Below, one piece after another: positions 41,792-50,351 of a DNA stretch of 64,000 bases. The translations under genes were made by a program, and so were the position numbers. The stretch's first letter is position 1. Every line of letters starts with the position of its first letter. The notes beneath the pieces were generated by a model, which made no database searches, had not been told where the DNA came from, and saw only the letters and a program-made list of their open reading frames with translations. Location: positions 23,302-87,301 of the forward strand of contig CALITO010000007.1 of the NCBI GenBank assembly GCA_938041455.1. The letters are read 5' to 3'. The DNA is from an uncultured bacterium (GTDB lineage Bacteria > Armatimonadota > JACIXR01).

Positions 41792-43765
41792 TCATTTAAG
41801 TCCGAATATCAAAGTCAAGGCTATAGCCAAGCCGAGCATCTGCCATAATATATAGGTTTGCAGAAGTCCGGAGTGAGCTCGGCGAAGCCCGTTTATGAAC
41901 CGCCTCCCCAGCTCTATGAAGGGCTCATACACATCCTCGCCGGGGGAGGCGGAAAGGCGCCCTATTCGCTCCACACGGGGGAGGGGAAGACTCGGTATGT
42001 TTGACCAAATACTCCTTCGTAAGGTTTGGAAGAAGGAGGGAGGGGCATATTTCAATACCCTCTGAGGAGGGAGAGTGCCTCCTACCCAAACCTCTGCTTC
42101 CTTCTTTGCACCCCTTATGAACTCATAGAAGATAGCACTCAAGATGGCCAGGGAAAGTAGGACGAGCATAGGATTCCAGATAGCCACCGCTAATCCCCTC
42201 AATTGGGGGGTGATGGAGAGACCTTCACCGAGGAGCTGATTATAAGAGGGGAGGTTTGCTATGCTGTCCTTTAAGGAGAGGTGGATTATCTGAAGGGGGT
42301 AAACAGCGAAGACGCCCATCAAGAGACAGAAGACAGCCAAAACAAGTTGGGGGATTTGCATAGTGAGGGGGACATCGTTCTCTTGCTCTTTTTTTCCTCC
42401 TCCCAAGAAGGCGGCGCCGATGAACTTCAGGGTATAGGCTATGCTCAATCCACTAGCGAACAGGGCAGCCATAGCCCAGATGGGGAACTCGTAATGCATC
42501 CTCGCCGATAAAGTCGCCGAGCAGATGAGTAGCCACTTACTTACGAACCCACTGAAAGGGGGTAATCCCCCTATCGCCAGCGCCCCCATAATCACCGCTA
42601 AGAAAGTGTAGGGCATAGAGTGGATGAGCCTTCCCATTCTCCCAAGGTCCCTCGTCCCCTCCCTGTAGAGAATTGAACCCGCAGTGAAGAAGAGGAGCGC
42701 CTTGAAGACAGCATGATTCATCAAATGGAGGAGTCCAGCGAAGATCGCGAGGTAGGAGAGAGGTGTATCCTTGTGAAGAAGAGCTAAACCCACGCCGATA
42801 CCTAAGAGTATATAACCCATCTGCCCTATTGAGGAGAAGGCGAGAAGTCTCTTTGTGTCCTCCTGTTCCAAGGCAGAGAGGGTGCCAAAGGTTAGCGAGA
42901 GGACGCCGAAGATGGCTATTATTGTGCCCCAAATTCCCAGTTCCGCAGAGGGAGGAAGCATCCAGAGGAAAAAGCGGAGAACTCCATAAACGCCCATCTT
43001 TATCATTACCCCAGAGAGAAGAGCGGATACGGGAGAGGGAGCGGCAGGGTGAGCATCGGGGAGCCAGAAGTTGCCGAAAGGAAACATACCTGCCTTTATC
43101 CCGAAACCAATTAAAAAGAGAGCAAGCACGGAGTGAAGAATAAGGGGATGTTTCTCCGCTATTTTAGGCATCGCCTCTCTGAAAACGAAGAAATCAAAGG
43201 AATTTGTCTGCATAAAAAGGAAGGCGGTAGCAATCATTATGCACCCGGCAGATATGTGAGACCAGAAGAAATAGCGGAAGCCCGCAAGGAGGTTCTCCGC
43301 TCGCTCACTTTCATAAATGACGAGGAGGTAGGAGGTCAGGGTCATAAATTCCCAAAAGATCAAAAAGGCGAACATATTTTTGACGCAAACCACCCCTATC
43401 ATCCCTGAGATGAAGAGGAGAAAAAAAGGATAGTATAAGGCGGTATTCTTCTGGTAATGCTCAATATATCTTATGGAATAAAGCGAGGATAGGATAGAGA
43501 TGGAGGAAATCACCAATATGAATAGAGCACCAAGCCTATCTACATAGAAAATGCTAGGCAGTAACATCTCACCCAAACCATATGTGGCGCTTTGCTCCCC
43601 GATGAGGAAGGAAAGCGAAGCTAAAAGGGCGAGAAGATTACCGATAAATACAAAGAGGAAAGCAAGCCATCCATTGAGGATAGTCCATCTACCTAAAAGA
43701 GCGGTGATAACAGCCCCGATAAATAAGATGCTCAATCCACAAAGCAAAAGTTCCGCTCCTGTCAT
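41792..43765 (-). CDS. Proton/ion-translocating antiporter-like subunit (HyfB type)
   Basis: A 657-residue NuoL/HyfB-like membrane protein. Helix 5 has LIFWEFMTLTSYLLV (key Glu), and FGIKAGMFPFGNFWLPDAHPAAPSPVSALLSG and MIKMGVYGVLRF carry the lysines of the ion path. The C-terminal extension beyond residue ~560 is soluble with a final helix, as in HyfB. It is the largest of the three antiporter-like subunits. Confidence 0.9.
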   Translation of the reverse strand: MTGAELLLCGLSILFIGAVITALLGRWTILNGWLAFLFVFIGNLLALLASLSFLIGEQSATYGLGEMLLPSIFYVDRLGALFILVISSISILSSLYSIRYIEHYQKNTALYYPFFLLFISGMIGVVCVKNMFAFLIFWEFMTLTSYLLVIYESERAENLLAGFRYFFWSHISAGCIMIATAFLFMQTNSFDFFVFREAMPKIAEKHPLILHSVLALFLIGFGIKAGMFPFGNFWLPDAHPAAPSPVSALLSGVMIKMGVYGVLRFFLWMLPPSAELGIWGTIIAIFGVLSLTFGTLSALEQEDTKRLLAFSSIGQMGYILLGIGVGLALLHKDTPLSYLAIFAGLLHLMNHAVFKALLFFTAGSILYREGTRDLGRMGRLIHSMPYTFLAVIMGALAIGGLPPFSGFVSKWLLICSATLSARMHYEFPIWAMAALFASGLSIAYTLKFIGAAFLGGGKKEQENDVPLTMQIPQLVLAVFCLLMGVFAVYPLQIIHLSLKDSIANLPSYNQLLGEGLSITPQLRGLAVAIWNPMLVLLSLAILSAIFYEFIRGAKKEAEVWVGGTLPPQRVLKYAPPSFFQTLRRSIWSNIPSLPLPRVERIGRLSASPGEDVYEPFIELGRRFINGLRRAHSGLLQTYILWQMLGLAIALTLIFGLK

Positions 43766-45246
43766 AGTATCACCTCAAAAATCCTCACTAAGTATAAGCC
43801 AAGAAGAGGAGCTGCTATTGTGAAGAAGGAGAGCAAAAGGAGGATGGAGTTTATGTATAAAGGAACTGGATCTGTCCCTTTTGCTTCCAATAGCGGTTTT
43901 GCTTCACCCATAAATATCCTATGTGTGACCATTATAAACCAGGCGAGTGAGACGGCGCTCTCCAGGACAATGAAAATAGCAGCGAGTGTTCCCAGCCAGT
44001 TGTGAAGAGCTATGGCGCCGAGGAGGATATAGAACTTGCTGAAGAAGCAGGCGAAGGGAGGAACGCCTGCTATGGCGAGTGTTCCAATAGTGAAACTCTC
44101 CGCAACAACCGGCATCTTCGGACCCAATCCCCCTATATCGCTTATCCTCCTCGTCCCTGTGACATAGGTAACGACGCCGGCGCAGAGGAAAAGAAGCCCC
44201 TTTGCCACTGCGTGGTTGATTATGTGAAGCAATCCACCTCTTAAACTAAGGGTAGCACCCATCAATCCTAAACTTAAGCCGAGGAGAATATAACTTATAT
44301 GCAAGATAGTTGAGTAAGCGAGCAATTTCTTGATATCGTCTGTTCCCAAAAAGGATAGCAAAGCGAAAAGCATAGTGAAGAGAGCCCAAAGGGAGACCAA
44401 AATGCCCAACGGTTGGGAGTAAGCAGCGTAGGGGGTGGTAACCATTCTCGCTACGAGAAAAACTCCCACCTTAACCATCGCCGCTGCATGGAGATAAGCG
44501 GATATAGGTGTTGGTGCCTCCATTGCTTGGGGGAGCCATATCTGGAAGGGAACCTGCGCTCCCTTGGCTAAGGCGGATATCCAAAGGAGGAGGAAGAAAA
44601 CAGATTTTAGAGAAGGCGAGAGAAGACGCACACCATCAAAATCAAAAGAACGGGCAAAAATAGCGAGGATAGCCAAACCAGCGAGGAAGCAGAGGCTTCC
44701 TAAAGAGGTGGTTATCAAGGAAACGAAACCCGCTCGGAGAGCCCTCGGTGTCTCGTAGAAGCCTATCAGGGCGAAGGAACAAATGGCAGTGAGTTCGAAG
44801 AATATGAAGAATTCCAAAAAGTTAGGGGAAAGGGAAACACCCACCATTGCCCCGAGGAAAAAAAGTAGCCAGAAGTAATACCTTCCCTTACCATTGTAAA
44901 CCGGATGTTCTCTATTTCCCTCGCTGAGATAAAAAGCGGAATATAGGACAACGAACAGCCCGATGAATGTGGTGACAAGTAGCATAAGGATTGCCAGGGG
45001 GTCTATGCGAAAGCCGAATACATCATTTATTCCCAGCCAGGGAAGAGAGCCAAAGGCGAAGGTGAAGTCCCGAAAGCCAACTTGAAGCGACACAACTACC
45101 GCCAGAACGAAAGCCACAAAGGCAAAGAGCCCAGCTACAAGGTCAGCATTTCGCCTCTTAAAGTTTAAAATTACCAAGCTCCCCAGAAAAGGCGTCAGGA
45201 GAAGAAAGATCAGCATATGATAAATCCAAACGAGCTCTCCGTTCAT
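43762..45246 (-). CDS. Proton/ion-translocating antiporter-like subunit (HyfD/MrpA-D type)
   Basis: A 494-residue NuoL/M/N-like protein with about 14 helices. Motifs are FIFFELTAICSFALIGFY (helix-5 Glu), SALAKGAQVPFQIWLPQAMEAPTPISAYLHAAAMVK (quoted in parts: AKGAQVPF, APTPISAYLHAA, MVKVGVFL) and HAVAKGLLFLCAG. The YLHAAAMVKVG block is closest to NuoL/MrpA. It overlaps the downstream HyfB-like gene by four bases. Confidence 0.88.
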   Translation of the reverse strand: MNGELVWIYHMLIFLLLTPFLGSLVILNFKRRNADLVAGLFAFVAFVLAVVVSLQVGFRDFTFAFGSLPWLGINDVFGFRIDPLAILMLLVTTFIGLFVVLYSAFYLSEGNREHPVYNGKGRYYFWLLFFLGAMVGVSLSPNFLEFFIFFELTAICSFALIGFYETPRALRAGFVSLITTSLGSLCFLAGLAILAIFARSFDFDGVRLLSPSLKSVFFLLLWISALAKGAQVPFQIWLPQAMEAPTPISAYLHAAAMVKVGVFLVARMVTTPYAAYSQPLGILVSLWALFTMLFALLSFLGTDDIKKLLAYSTILHISYILLGLSLGLMGATLSLRGGLLHIINHAVAKGLLFLCAGVVTYVTGTRRISDIGGLGPKMPVVAESFTIGTLAIAGVPPFACFFSKFYILLGAIALHNWLGTLAAIFIVLESAVSLAWFIMVTHRIFMGEAKPLLEAKGTDPVPLYINSILLLLSFFTIAAPLLGLYLVRIFEVIL

Positions 45247-45719
45247 CCTAACCAGCTCCTGATAAGGGATAGGATATTTTCGCTGCTTCTTTTGACCTCC
45301 TCGCTCATTTCCATTCCGAAAGCCAAGTTCTTCGGCTGAATGCCCAGCAAAATAACCTTACATCCCCTCCCCTCCAAGAGGGAAGTCATTATATTAAGTG
45401 ACATCCCATGTGAGGAGAGGAAACGAGGCACTATCTCCTCCATATCAACGAACCTTGCTTCTCCCGCCTCCCCCCCAAAATCTACCGCATCTATTACCAA
45501 AAGATAATCGGGCTCCTGGGAGAGTATATCGTAAAGATAGTTCTCCGGCACTTCCTCTCCCACAAAAACGGGCACCTTAACCTTACCCCGAAGTCCCTCA
45601 GCTATCCAAGACCCCACACCATCATCACCCATTAGGGGATTTCCTACACCTAAAATAGCGACCTTCTTTCTCTGGAAAATCTCTTTCAATTGTGAGAGAA
45701 ATTCTTCACCAAGGGTCAT
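45243..45719 (-). CDS. Hydrogenase maturation endopeptidase (HycI/HyaD family)
   Basis: A 158-residue protease with the family start VAILGVGNPLMGDDGVGSWIAE (Glu and Asp near residues 25-33 sense nickel) and LLVIDAVDFGG. It removes the C-terminal tail of the large subunit after nickel insertion. The large subunit in this operon has such a tail. It overlaps both neighbours. Confidence 0.92.
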   Translation of the reverse strand: MTLGEEFLSQLKEIFQRKKVAILGVGNPLMGDDGVGSWIAEGLRGKVKVPVFVGEEVPENYLYDILSQEPDYLLVIDAVDFGGEAGEARFVDMEEIVPRFLSSHGMSLNIMTSLLEGRGCKVILLGIQPKNLAFGMEMSEEVKRSSENILSLIRSWLG

Positions 45720-46530
45720 CGTATCTCTCCAGCATCTTTATCTCAGGATAGCGAAAGACCGGTCCATCAATACAAACATACTTCTCCGCTATCACACAAT
45801 GCCCGCATTTTCCCACACCACATTTCATATGCCTTTCCAAAGTGGCAATGCAGTTAGAGGGAGCTATGCCCATCTTCTCCACTAAATCCCTCATAGCGAA
45901 CCTTATCATGATTCCGGGCCCACAGACATAGGCGACAGTCCGCTCGGGCTCTATTTTTATCTTCTCAAATAGGGTCGTTACCACACCAACATTTCCCCTC
46001 CACTTCTCATCTCCCCTGTCCACCGTTAAAAGTATTTCGACCCCTCTCTTCTCATATTCCTCATACTGCCAGGGGTAAAGAAGGTCAGCGGGCGTCCTCG
46101 CACCATAGAGAAGTATAATCCTTCCAAAATCCTCCCTATGATAAAGCATTTCCCATAACAGGGAACGCAAGGGGGCTAGACCTATTCCTCCACCCACGAA
46201 GAGTATATCCCATCCCTTGTATTCCTCATAGGGGAAGCTGTTTCCCAAGGGTCCCCTTATTCCTAGGGCATCCCCTTCTTTCAGAGAATGGATTGCGCTC
46301 GTCACATAGCCTGTGCTCCTTATCGTGAGGAGGATGTCCTCATAGGAAGGAGGGGAGGAGATTGATATTGGCACCTCCCCCTTGCCAAAAAGGGAAACTT
46401 CGAGGAATTGACCCGCCTTATGGATGAAACCATCTGGTTTAGGGAGGCGAAAGGTGGCTACAGCTGGTATCTCGGGCTTTATCTCCTTAACTTTAAGAAG
46501 GGTGGGGAGGAAAATCAGCCCTTGCTTCAT
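45706..46530 (-). CDS. FAD/NAD(P)-binding gamma subunit (sulfhydrogenase/AsrB-like)
   Basis: A 274-residue ferredoxin-reductase-type flavoprotein. It has an FAD barrel (PISISSPPSYED), a nucleotide-binding half (LFVGGGIGLAPLRSLLWEM, AYVCGPGIMIRF) and a C-terminal 2Fe-2S site (MKCGVGKCGHC...VCIDGPVF). It corresponds to the gamma subunit of group 3 bidirectional NADP hydrogenases and to AsrB, and would let the complex exchange electrons with NAD(P)H. It is co-transcribed with the beta-like subunit (4-base overlap). Confidence 0.88.
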   Translation of the reverse strand: MKQGLIFLPTLLKVKEIKPEIPAVATFRLPKPDGFIHKAGQFLEVSLFGKGEVPISISSPPSYEDILLTIRSTGYVTSAIHSLKEGDALGIRGPLGNSFPYEEYKGWDILFVGGGIGLAPLRSLLWEMLYHREDFGRIILLYGARTPADLLYPWQYEEYEKRGVEILLTVDRGDEKWRGNVGVVTTLFEKIKIEPERTVAYVCGPGIMIRFAMRDLVEKMGIAPSNCIATLERHMKCGVGKCGHCVIAEKYVCIDGPVFRYPEIKMLERYDDPW

Positions 46531-47624
46531 CTCACTTTTGCCTCCTTCTTATATTTCTCTTCACGGAAGGCGCTCCTTATCTCCCAAACTGTCTGTGGCA
46601 TATGCACATAGCCCATACAGGTTATCACGCATCTGCCACATCCTACACAGCCGTGCCTCCCCATCCTCTCCACATACTGCCAGGAGAATTTGTGGAATAT
46701 GCATCGCTCCCTTCTCCTATCCCTTCCCTTACGGGGATTAGGACCACCGGCAAGGCGAGAATAACCCTCGTAATGGCAGGAATCCCACACCCTTGCCCTA
46801 TATCCCTCCTCCTCGTTCCCTATATCAACCACGGTATAGCAGAAGCAGAGGGGGCATAAAAATTGCCAACCTCCACATACTATGCATCTTTCCCCCAGGC
46901 TTTCCCAAACCTGCCGAGGGATATCTCCTCGGGTTATATTCCTCAGCGTTGCCCCAGAGAAGGCAGGATAAGGACCAAAGCGTTCCAATACTTCCTCTTC
47001 CAACTTTTTTCTCCTCTGGATCTCCTTCTCCTCCGCCTCCTCAAAAAGCGGAGAAAACCTCTCCACCAAAGCCATCCCCTTCTGAGAGCCCACCTCACAA
47101 AGCCACACCTCTTCGAGGTCAGTCAATTGAAGGTCAAATCCCTTCTCAAGGAAGGGACCCCCATCACAGCAGACGCAGAAGCAGGTTGGGGCGGGGTTAA
47201 GGCAAGCCACGCTTATTATGGTGAGGTTGTTCCGCCTTGCCATAAAGTGAGGGTCGGCGAGATCTTCCCTATTAAACATCTTCCCAGAATAAAAGTGCTC
47301 GGTATAGCGAATCCCCTCAACATCACAGGGGCGAATCCCGAAAATAGTCCGCCTCGGTGCTTCTATTATTTCCTCAACCTTGAACTCTTCCCCCTCCTTC
47401 TTATAGGTAAGTATCTTCTCAAAACGGGGGAGGAGAAACTGCTTGGGGGGGAAGAGGGTATTTACATAGTTAAAAGTTATATCCCTAACATCCTTCACCG
47501 GTTGGAATAGGGCCTCACCTCCGAACATCTCTACTGGAGCGATCAGCTCTTCCTCACTCGCTATCTTTTGTAACAACTCCATCAAGTTTTCTTTTCTTAT
47601 CTTCCTATAAGCTAAAATCGCCAT
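46527..47624 (-). CDS. 4Fe-4S beta subunit (sulfhydrogenase HydB/AsrA-like)
   Basis: A 365-residue Fe-S protein. The FGIRPCDVEGI block and the two cysteine clusters at the C-terminal end (CIVCGGWQFLCPLCFC, then CVGCGRCVITC) match the beta subunit of sulfhydrogenases and AsrA. It bridges the flavin subunit to the rest of the complex. Such subunits normally accompany group 3b enzymes, so their place beside a group 4 membrane enzyme is unusual. Confidence 0.87.
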   Translation of the reverse strand: MAILAYRKIRKENLMELLQKIASEEELIAPVEMFGGEALFQPVKDVRDITFNYVNTLFPPKQFLLPRFEKILTYKKEGEEFKVEEIIEAPRRTIFGIRPCDVEGIRYTEHFYSGKMFNREDLADPHFMARRNNLTIISVACLNPAPTCFCVCCDGGPFLEKGFDLQLTDLEEVWLCEVGSQKGMALVERFSPLFEEAEEKEIQRRKKLEEEVLERFGPYPAFSGATLRNITRGDIPRQVWESLGERCIVCGGWQFLCPLCFCYTVVDIGNEEEGYRARVWDSCHYEGYSRLAGGPNPRKGRDRRRERCIFHKFSWQYVERMGRHGCVGCGRCVITCMGYVHMPQTVWEIRSAFREEKYKKEAKVR

Positions 47625-47626
47625 TT

Positions 47627-49261
47627 CTATTCCTCCTCTATCCTCGCTGGCAAGGGCTTGAATATGGGCATGCCCAATGACCTATCAATTTCAACTCCTC
47701 CCAGTGCCTTGCTGACCTTTTCCCAAAGGTAAAGGGGGAAGAGCAAGACCCCTCTGCCTGCCCTCAATGTAGTGTAGGCAGGAAGTGAGAGAGAACCGAG
47801 GGGCGTTTCGATCTTTACAATCGCTCTATCCCTAATCTTCAGTTCCTTCGCATCCTCGGAATTGATGTTAACAAAGCCATCAGGGAAATCGGAAAGGATT
47901 ATGTTGGATTCCCTCTTGAAGATGAAAGTGGCTTGCGCCATCGCCGTCCCGCTCCAAATATAAGAAGGGTCAAGGAGGAGAGTGAAAGGATAATCGGGGT
48001 TAGGCACATTTTGGGGGGTTGGGGCGATTTCCGGCTTCCATTCTTTCCTCTCCATCTCTACCAGCTCCCCCGAGGGATAGGGGATATGAGCGCCCAATTC
48101 TGCGCCCAAAGCTAAAAGGGTGTCTATTTCGTTTCTCTCCAAGGTAGGGGGAACCGTTGGATGAAGCCCTTGGCGGCGTCCCTCGGCATTAATCACCGAG
48201 CCCTCTTTCTCGAAGAAAAATGTTCCCGGAATTGCTACATCCGCCATCTCTACCGCTTCGCTACGCAGGGGATCTATGACGAGGAGGAATTCCAACTTCT
48301 CCCTCGCCTCTCGGAAGAGCTCGGGAAATCGCTCAGGGGGATTATCGCATAGTATCACCAGGGCTTTAATGTTGCCTTTCCTCGCCTCATCCAGCATCTC
48401 ATAGAAGGAAAGCCCTCCCTGAGGATGGATCCCCGCCTCAACCATTCCCTTCTGATTAGCATAGTCGCAGAGAAAAAGGGGTTTTATTCCCTTGGTTACA
48501 GCCTTCTCTATAACCCTTTGGGCTTCATAAGCCCAGCCATAAAGGGTTATTTCCGAGGAATAAAGGAGGTAGGTGCTCTCCCTTACATCCAAATTCTCTA
48601 TGAAATCTTCTGCTTCCTTTAGAAGCTCAAAGGGTGAGGGCTGGATATGGATTGAGGCAAGCTTGCCCATTTGGGGGAGCCTCGGGTCAATCACATATAG
48701 GAAGGCTCCACGGGAAAGCGCCCCTATAACGAAGGAAGCAGCTTGGGCGTGCCTCTCCGCTACATCGCAGGCGAGGAGTATTATCTGCTCCGCCCCTTCC
48801 AAATCGGGGAAGGAGAACTTTTCGGATGGAAGGAAACCGAGGCGGTAAAAGGAATCTATATTCTTAGTCCTTAGGGCTTTCCTGGCGAGCTGGTGAAGGG
48901 TGAAGTTTTCCTCCACGCTTGCTCGGGCGGAGCCCAGGACGCCTATCGCCTCGCCTCCATACTTATCTCTAAGGGATTTCAAAGCCTCCCCAGCAATATG
49001 GATAGTTTCATCCCAGGATGTCTCCTCTAATTTGCCATTGCGGCGGACGAGGGGTGCTTTTAGACGTTTCGGGGTGAAGCGGAGGTCGGCGTAGCTCCAG
49101 CCCCGCAGGCAAAGCTTCCCTCGCGAGATGGGGTGGTTCTGAGCGGGGACGAGGAAACCCTCAGGGAAGAAATAGAGCCCACATCCACATCCACAGAAAG
49201 AACAAATCGTCGGTTGCTTCTTGAGTTTCTCTACATTGGTGATATCATCTTGTGCCCGCAT
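47627..49261 (-). CDS. Molybdopterin-oxidoreductase-like subunit without catalytic Cys/Sec (NuoG/FdhA-like)
   Basis: A 544-residue protein of the molybdopterin oxidoreductase fold. The N-terminal 4Fe-4S site is intact (Cys20-x2-Cys23-x3-Cys27-x23-Cys51). FdhA enzymes carry Sec or Cys then His about 90 residues later; by my alignment the site is Gly142-Phe143 (IDSFYRLGFLPS), so formate oxidation is not expected. The chain is also shorter than FdhA. It keeps the C-terminal VNINSEDAKEL...DRAIVKIETPLG domain. It is the first gene of the operon and likely serves as an electron-transfer or structural subunit, as NuoG does in complex I. Cofactor binding cannot be judged here. Confidence 0.8.
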   Translation of the reverse strand: MRAQDDITNVEKLKKQPTICSFCGCGCGLYFFPEGFLVPAQNHPISRGKLCLRGWSYADLRFTPKRLKAPLVRRNGKLEETSWDETIHIAGEALKSLRDKYGGEAIGVLGSARASVEENFTLHQLARKALRTKNIDSFYRLGFLPSEKFSFPDLEGAEQIILLACDVAERHAQAASFVIGALSRGAFLYVIDPRLPQMGKLASIHIQPSPFELLKEAEDFIENLDVRESTYLLYSSEITLYGWAYEAQRVIEKAVTKGIKPLFLCDYANQKGMVEAGIHPQGGLSFYEMLDEARKGNIKALVILCDNPPERFPELFREAREKLEFLLVIDPLRSEAVEMADVAIPGTFFFEKEGSVINAEGRRQGLHPTVPPTLERNEIDTLLALGAELGAHIPYPSGELVEMERKEWKPEIAPTPQNVPNPDYPFTLLLDPSYIWSGTAMAQATFIFKRESNIILSDFPDGFVNINSEDAKELKIRDRAIVKIETPLGSLSLPAYTTLRAGRGVLLFPLYLWEKVSKALGGVEIDRSLGMPIFKPLPARIEEE

Positions 49262-49295
49262 AGCCTGTATCCTCTTTTAGATAGATTATCTTCTA

Positions 49296-49325
49296 AGTTT
49301 AGAAACGGCAAGCCCGTAATGTCAA
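49296..49325 (-). promoter_or_regulatory. Promoter of the hydrogenase operon
   Basis: On the minus strand TTGACA (49325-49320), an 18-base spacer and TAAACT (49301-49296), 34 bases before the first ATG. All 15 genes down to hypD run in this direction with gaps no longer than 37 bases. Confidence 0.65.
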
Positions 49326-49354
49326 TAAAAATTACCCTCAAAGTTAAAATTTTT

Positions 49355-49382
49355 TTGAGCAATTTGTTAAAAGATATATAAT
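49355..49382 (+). promoter_or_regulatory. Promoter of the interrupted methyltransferase gene
   Basis: TTGAGC (49355-49360), a 16-base spacer and TATAAT (49377-49382). The ATG is at 49393, so the transcript would be nearly leaderless. Confidence 0.6.
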
Positions 49383-49392
49383 TAAAATAAGG

Positions 49393-49641
49393 ATGCCCAG
49401 AGGTGAACATTACCCGGAGACGGTCGTTTCTCCCTATTTTGAAATAGGGGATGTGAAGATATATAACGATGACTTTTTAACAACCCAGTGTGTGGGAGAG
49501 GGAACTATAGACTTAATCATCACCTCCCCACCTTATAATGTTGACATCAAATACCACTCATATGACGACCGAATCCCGTATCATATCTATCTTGAATTCA
49601 CCGAAAAATGGCTAACGAAGGCATATAGATTGTTTTGTTAA
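49393..49641 (+). pseudogene. 5' fragment of a beta-class DNA methyltransferase gene split by an insertion
   Basis: The 82-codon frame has the methyltransferase start: FEIGDVKIYNDDF and the catalytic motif IV LIITSPPYN (about 46-54), typical of N4-cytosine or N6-adenine enzymes. It follows the family through EKWLTKAYRL and then stops (Phe-Cys-TAA) five bases inside an AT-rich insertion. The missing continuation, starting LKDDGRF, resumes in frame at 52326. Joining 49393-49634 to 52328-53267 restores an uninterrupted 393-residue protein. Confidence 0.85.
49622..49634 (+). repeat. Left copy of 13-bp target-site duplication
   Basis: CATATAGATTGTT, identical to 52315-52327. It belongs to the interrupted gene (codons for Ala-Tyr-Arg-Leu) and is what a staggered insertion would duplicate. 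Confidence 0.85.
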
Positions 49642-49663
49642 ATGATTAAATCGCGGTTATAAT
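49635..49663 (+). promoter_or_regulatory. Promoter at the left end of the cassette
   Basis: TTGTTA (49635-49640), a 17-base spacer and TATAAT (49658-49663), placed at the very edge of the insertion and reading inward. Confidence 0.6.
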
Positions 49664-49678
49664 TTTTAAGTGAAAACT

Positions 49679-49694
49679 TTTATTCAACAAAATC
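49679..49694 (+). repeat. 16-bp repeat, left internal copy
   Basis: TTTATTCAACAAAATC, identical to the extreme right end of the cassette at 52299-52314 and similar to 28373-28387. Confidence 0.75.
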
Positions 49695-49700
49695 TTAAAA

Positions 49701-50351
49701 ATGGTTAAAGGAAATCAGACAGGGAATAGAAATATACCTAAAAAAAGGAAATATGGTGAGAAAGTATATACAAAAATGCCGATACAGGAATTGATCTTAT
49801 TTGGTATTTATTCTATCAGACAGAATGGTGAAGTGTGCACCTTTGAAAGACTTGTTAAGGAGTGTTTCGAAAGGTTTCCAAAAGTTTTTGGGTTTACACG
49901 CTATCCCCAATGGCCTGATTCCCTAAGGTTTGACCGTCCACTCAGAACATTAAGAGAGAAAGGCTTAATCGTGGGTGGGGCTAAGAGCCAGTTTTCACTA
50001 ACAGAATTTGGGGAGAAAATTGCAATAGAGGTCAATAGAAAATTGAATTCTGAGAGTATTTTACCTGAAAAGGAGAGGGAGGTCGGGAGAAGAAGTGCGG
50101 AGGACAGATTAATCATTTACATAAAAAAGAGCCCTCTCTTTAAACGCTTCATCAAGAATCCCGATGGTTTTTGCATATCCGAGCATGAATTTAGAAATCT
50201 CCTGAGATGCACGCTTGAGACACCAATAAGGGTTCTCAAGCAAAATTTAAATTATTTTAAAAATGTGGCTAAATCCTATAGGGAAGAAGAAATTATGAAG
50301 TTTTTAATCACCTGTGAAAAAAATTTATTAAAGAGAGGTAAAAATGGCTAA
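49701..50351 (+). CDS. Winged-helix protein of the inserted cassette
   Basis: A 216-residue basic protein. The middle (IQELILFGIYSIRQNGEVCTF, then RPLRTLREKGLIV and FSLTEFGEKIA) is a winged-helix DNA-binding fold that resembles helper proteins of restriction loci. The C-terminal ~80 residues form an unrecognised helical domain. ATG 49701 lacks a clear Shine-Dalgarno site and follows the cassette promoter by about 30 bases. The GHKL gene starts within its end (8-base overlap), so the two act together. Confidence 0.7.
   Translation: MVKGNQTGNRNIPKKRKYGEKVYTKMPIQELILFGIYSIRQNGEVCTFERLVKECFERFPKVFGFTRYPQWPDSLRFDRPLRTLREKGLIVGGAKSQFSLTEFGEKIAIEVNRKLNSESILPEKEREVGRRSAEDRLIIYIKKSPLFKRFIKNPDGFCISEHEFRNLLRCTLETPIRVLKQNLNYFKNVAKSYREEEIMKFLITCEKNLLKRGKNG

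Noticed and set aside
46863..47510. 215-residue frame on the plus strand inside the hydrogenase operon
   Set aside because: It lies entirely opposite the beta-subunit gene, whose Fe-S motifs and operon overlaps are clear. The translated sequence is low-complexity.
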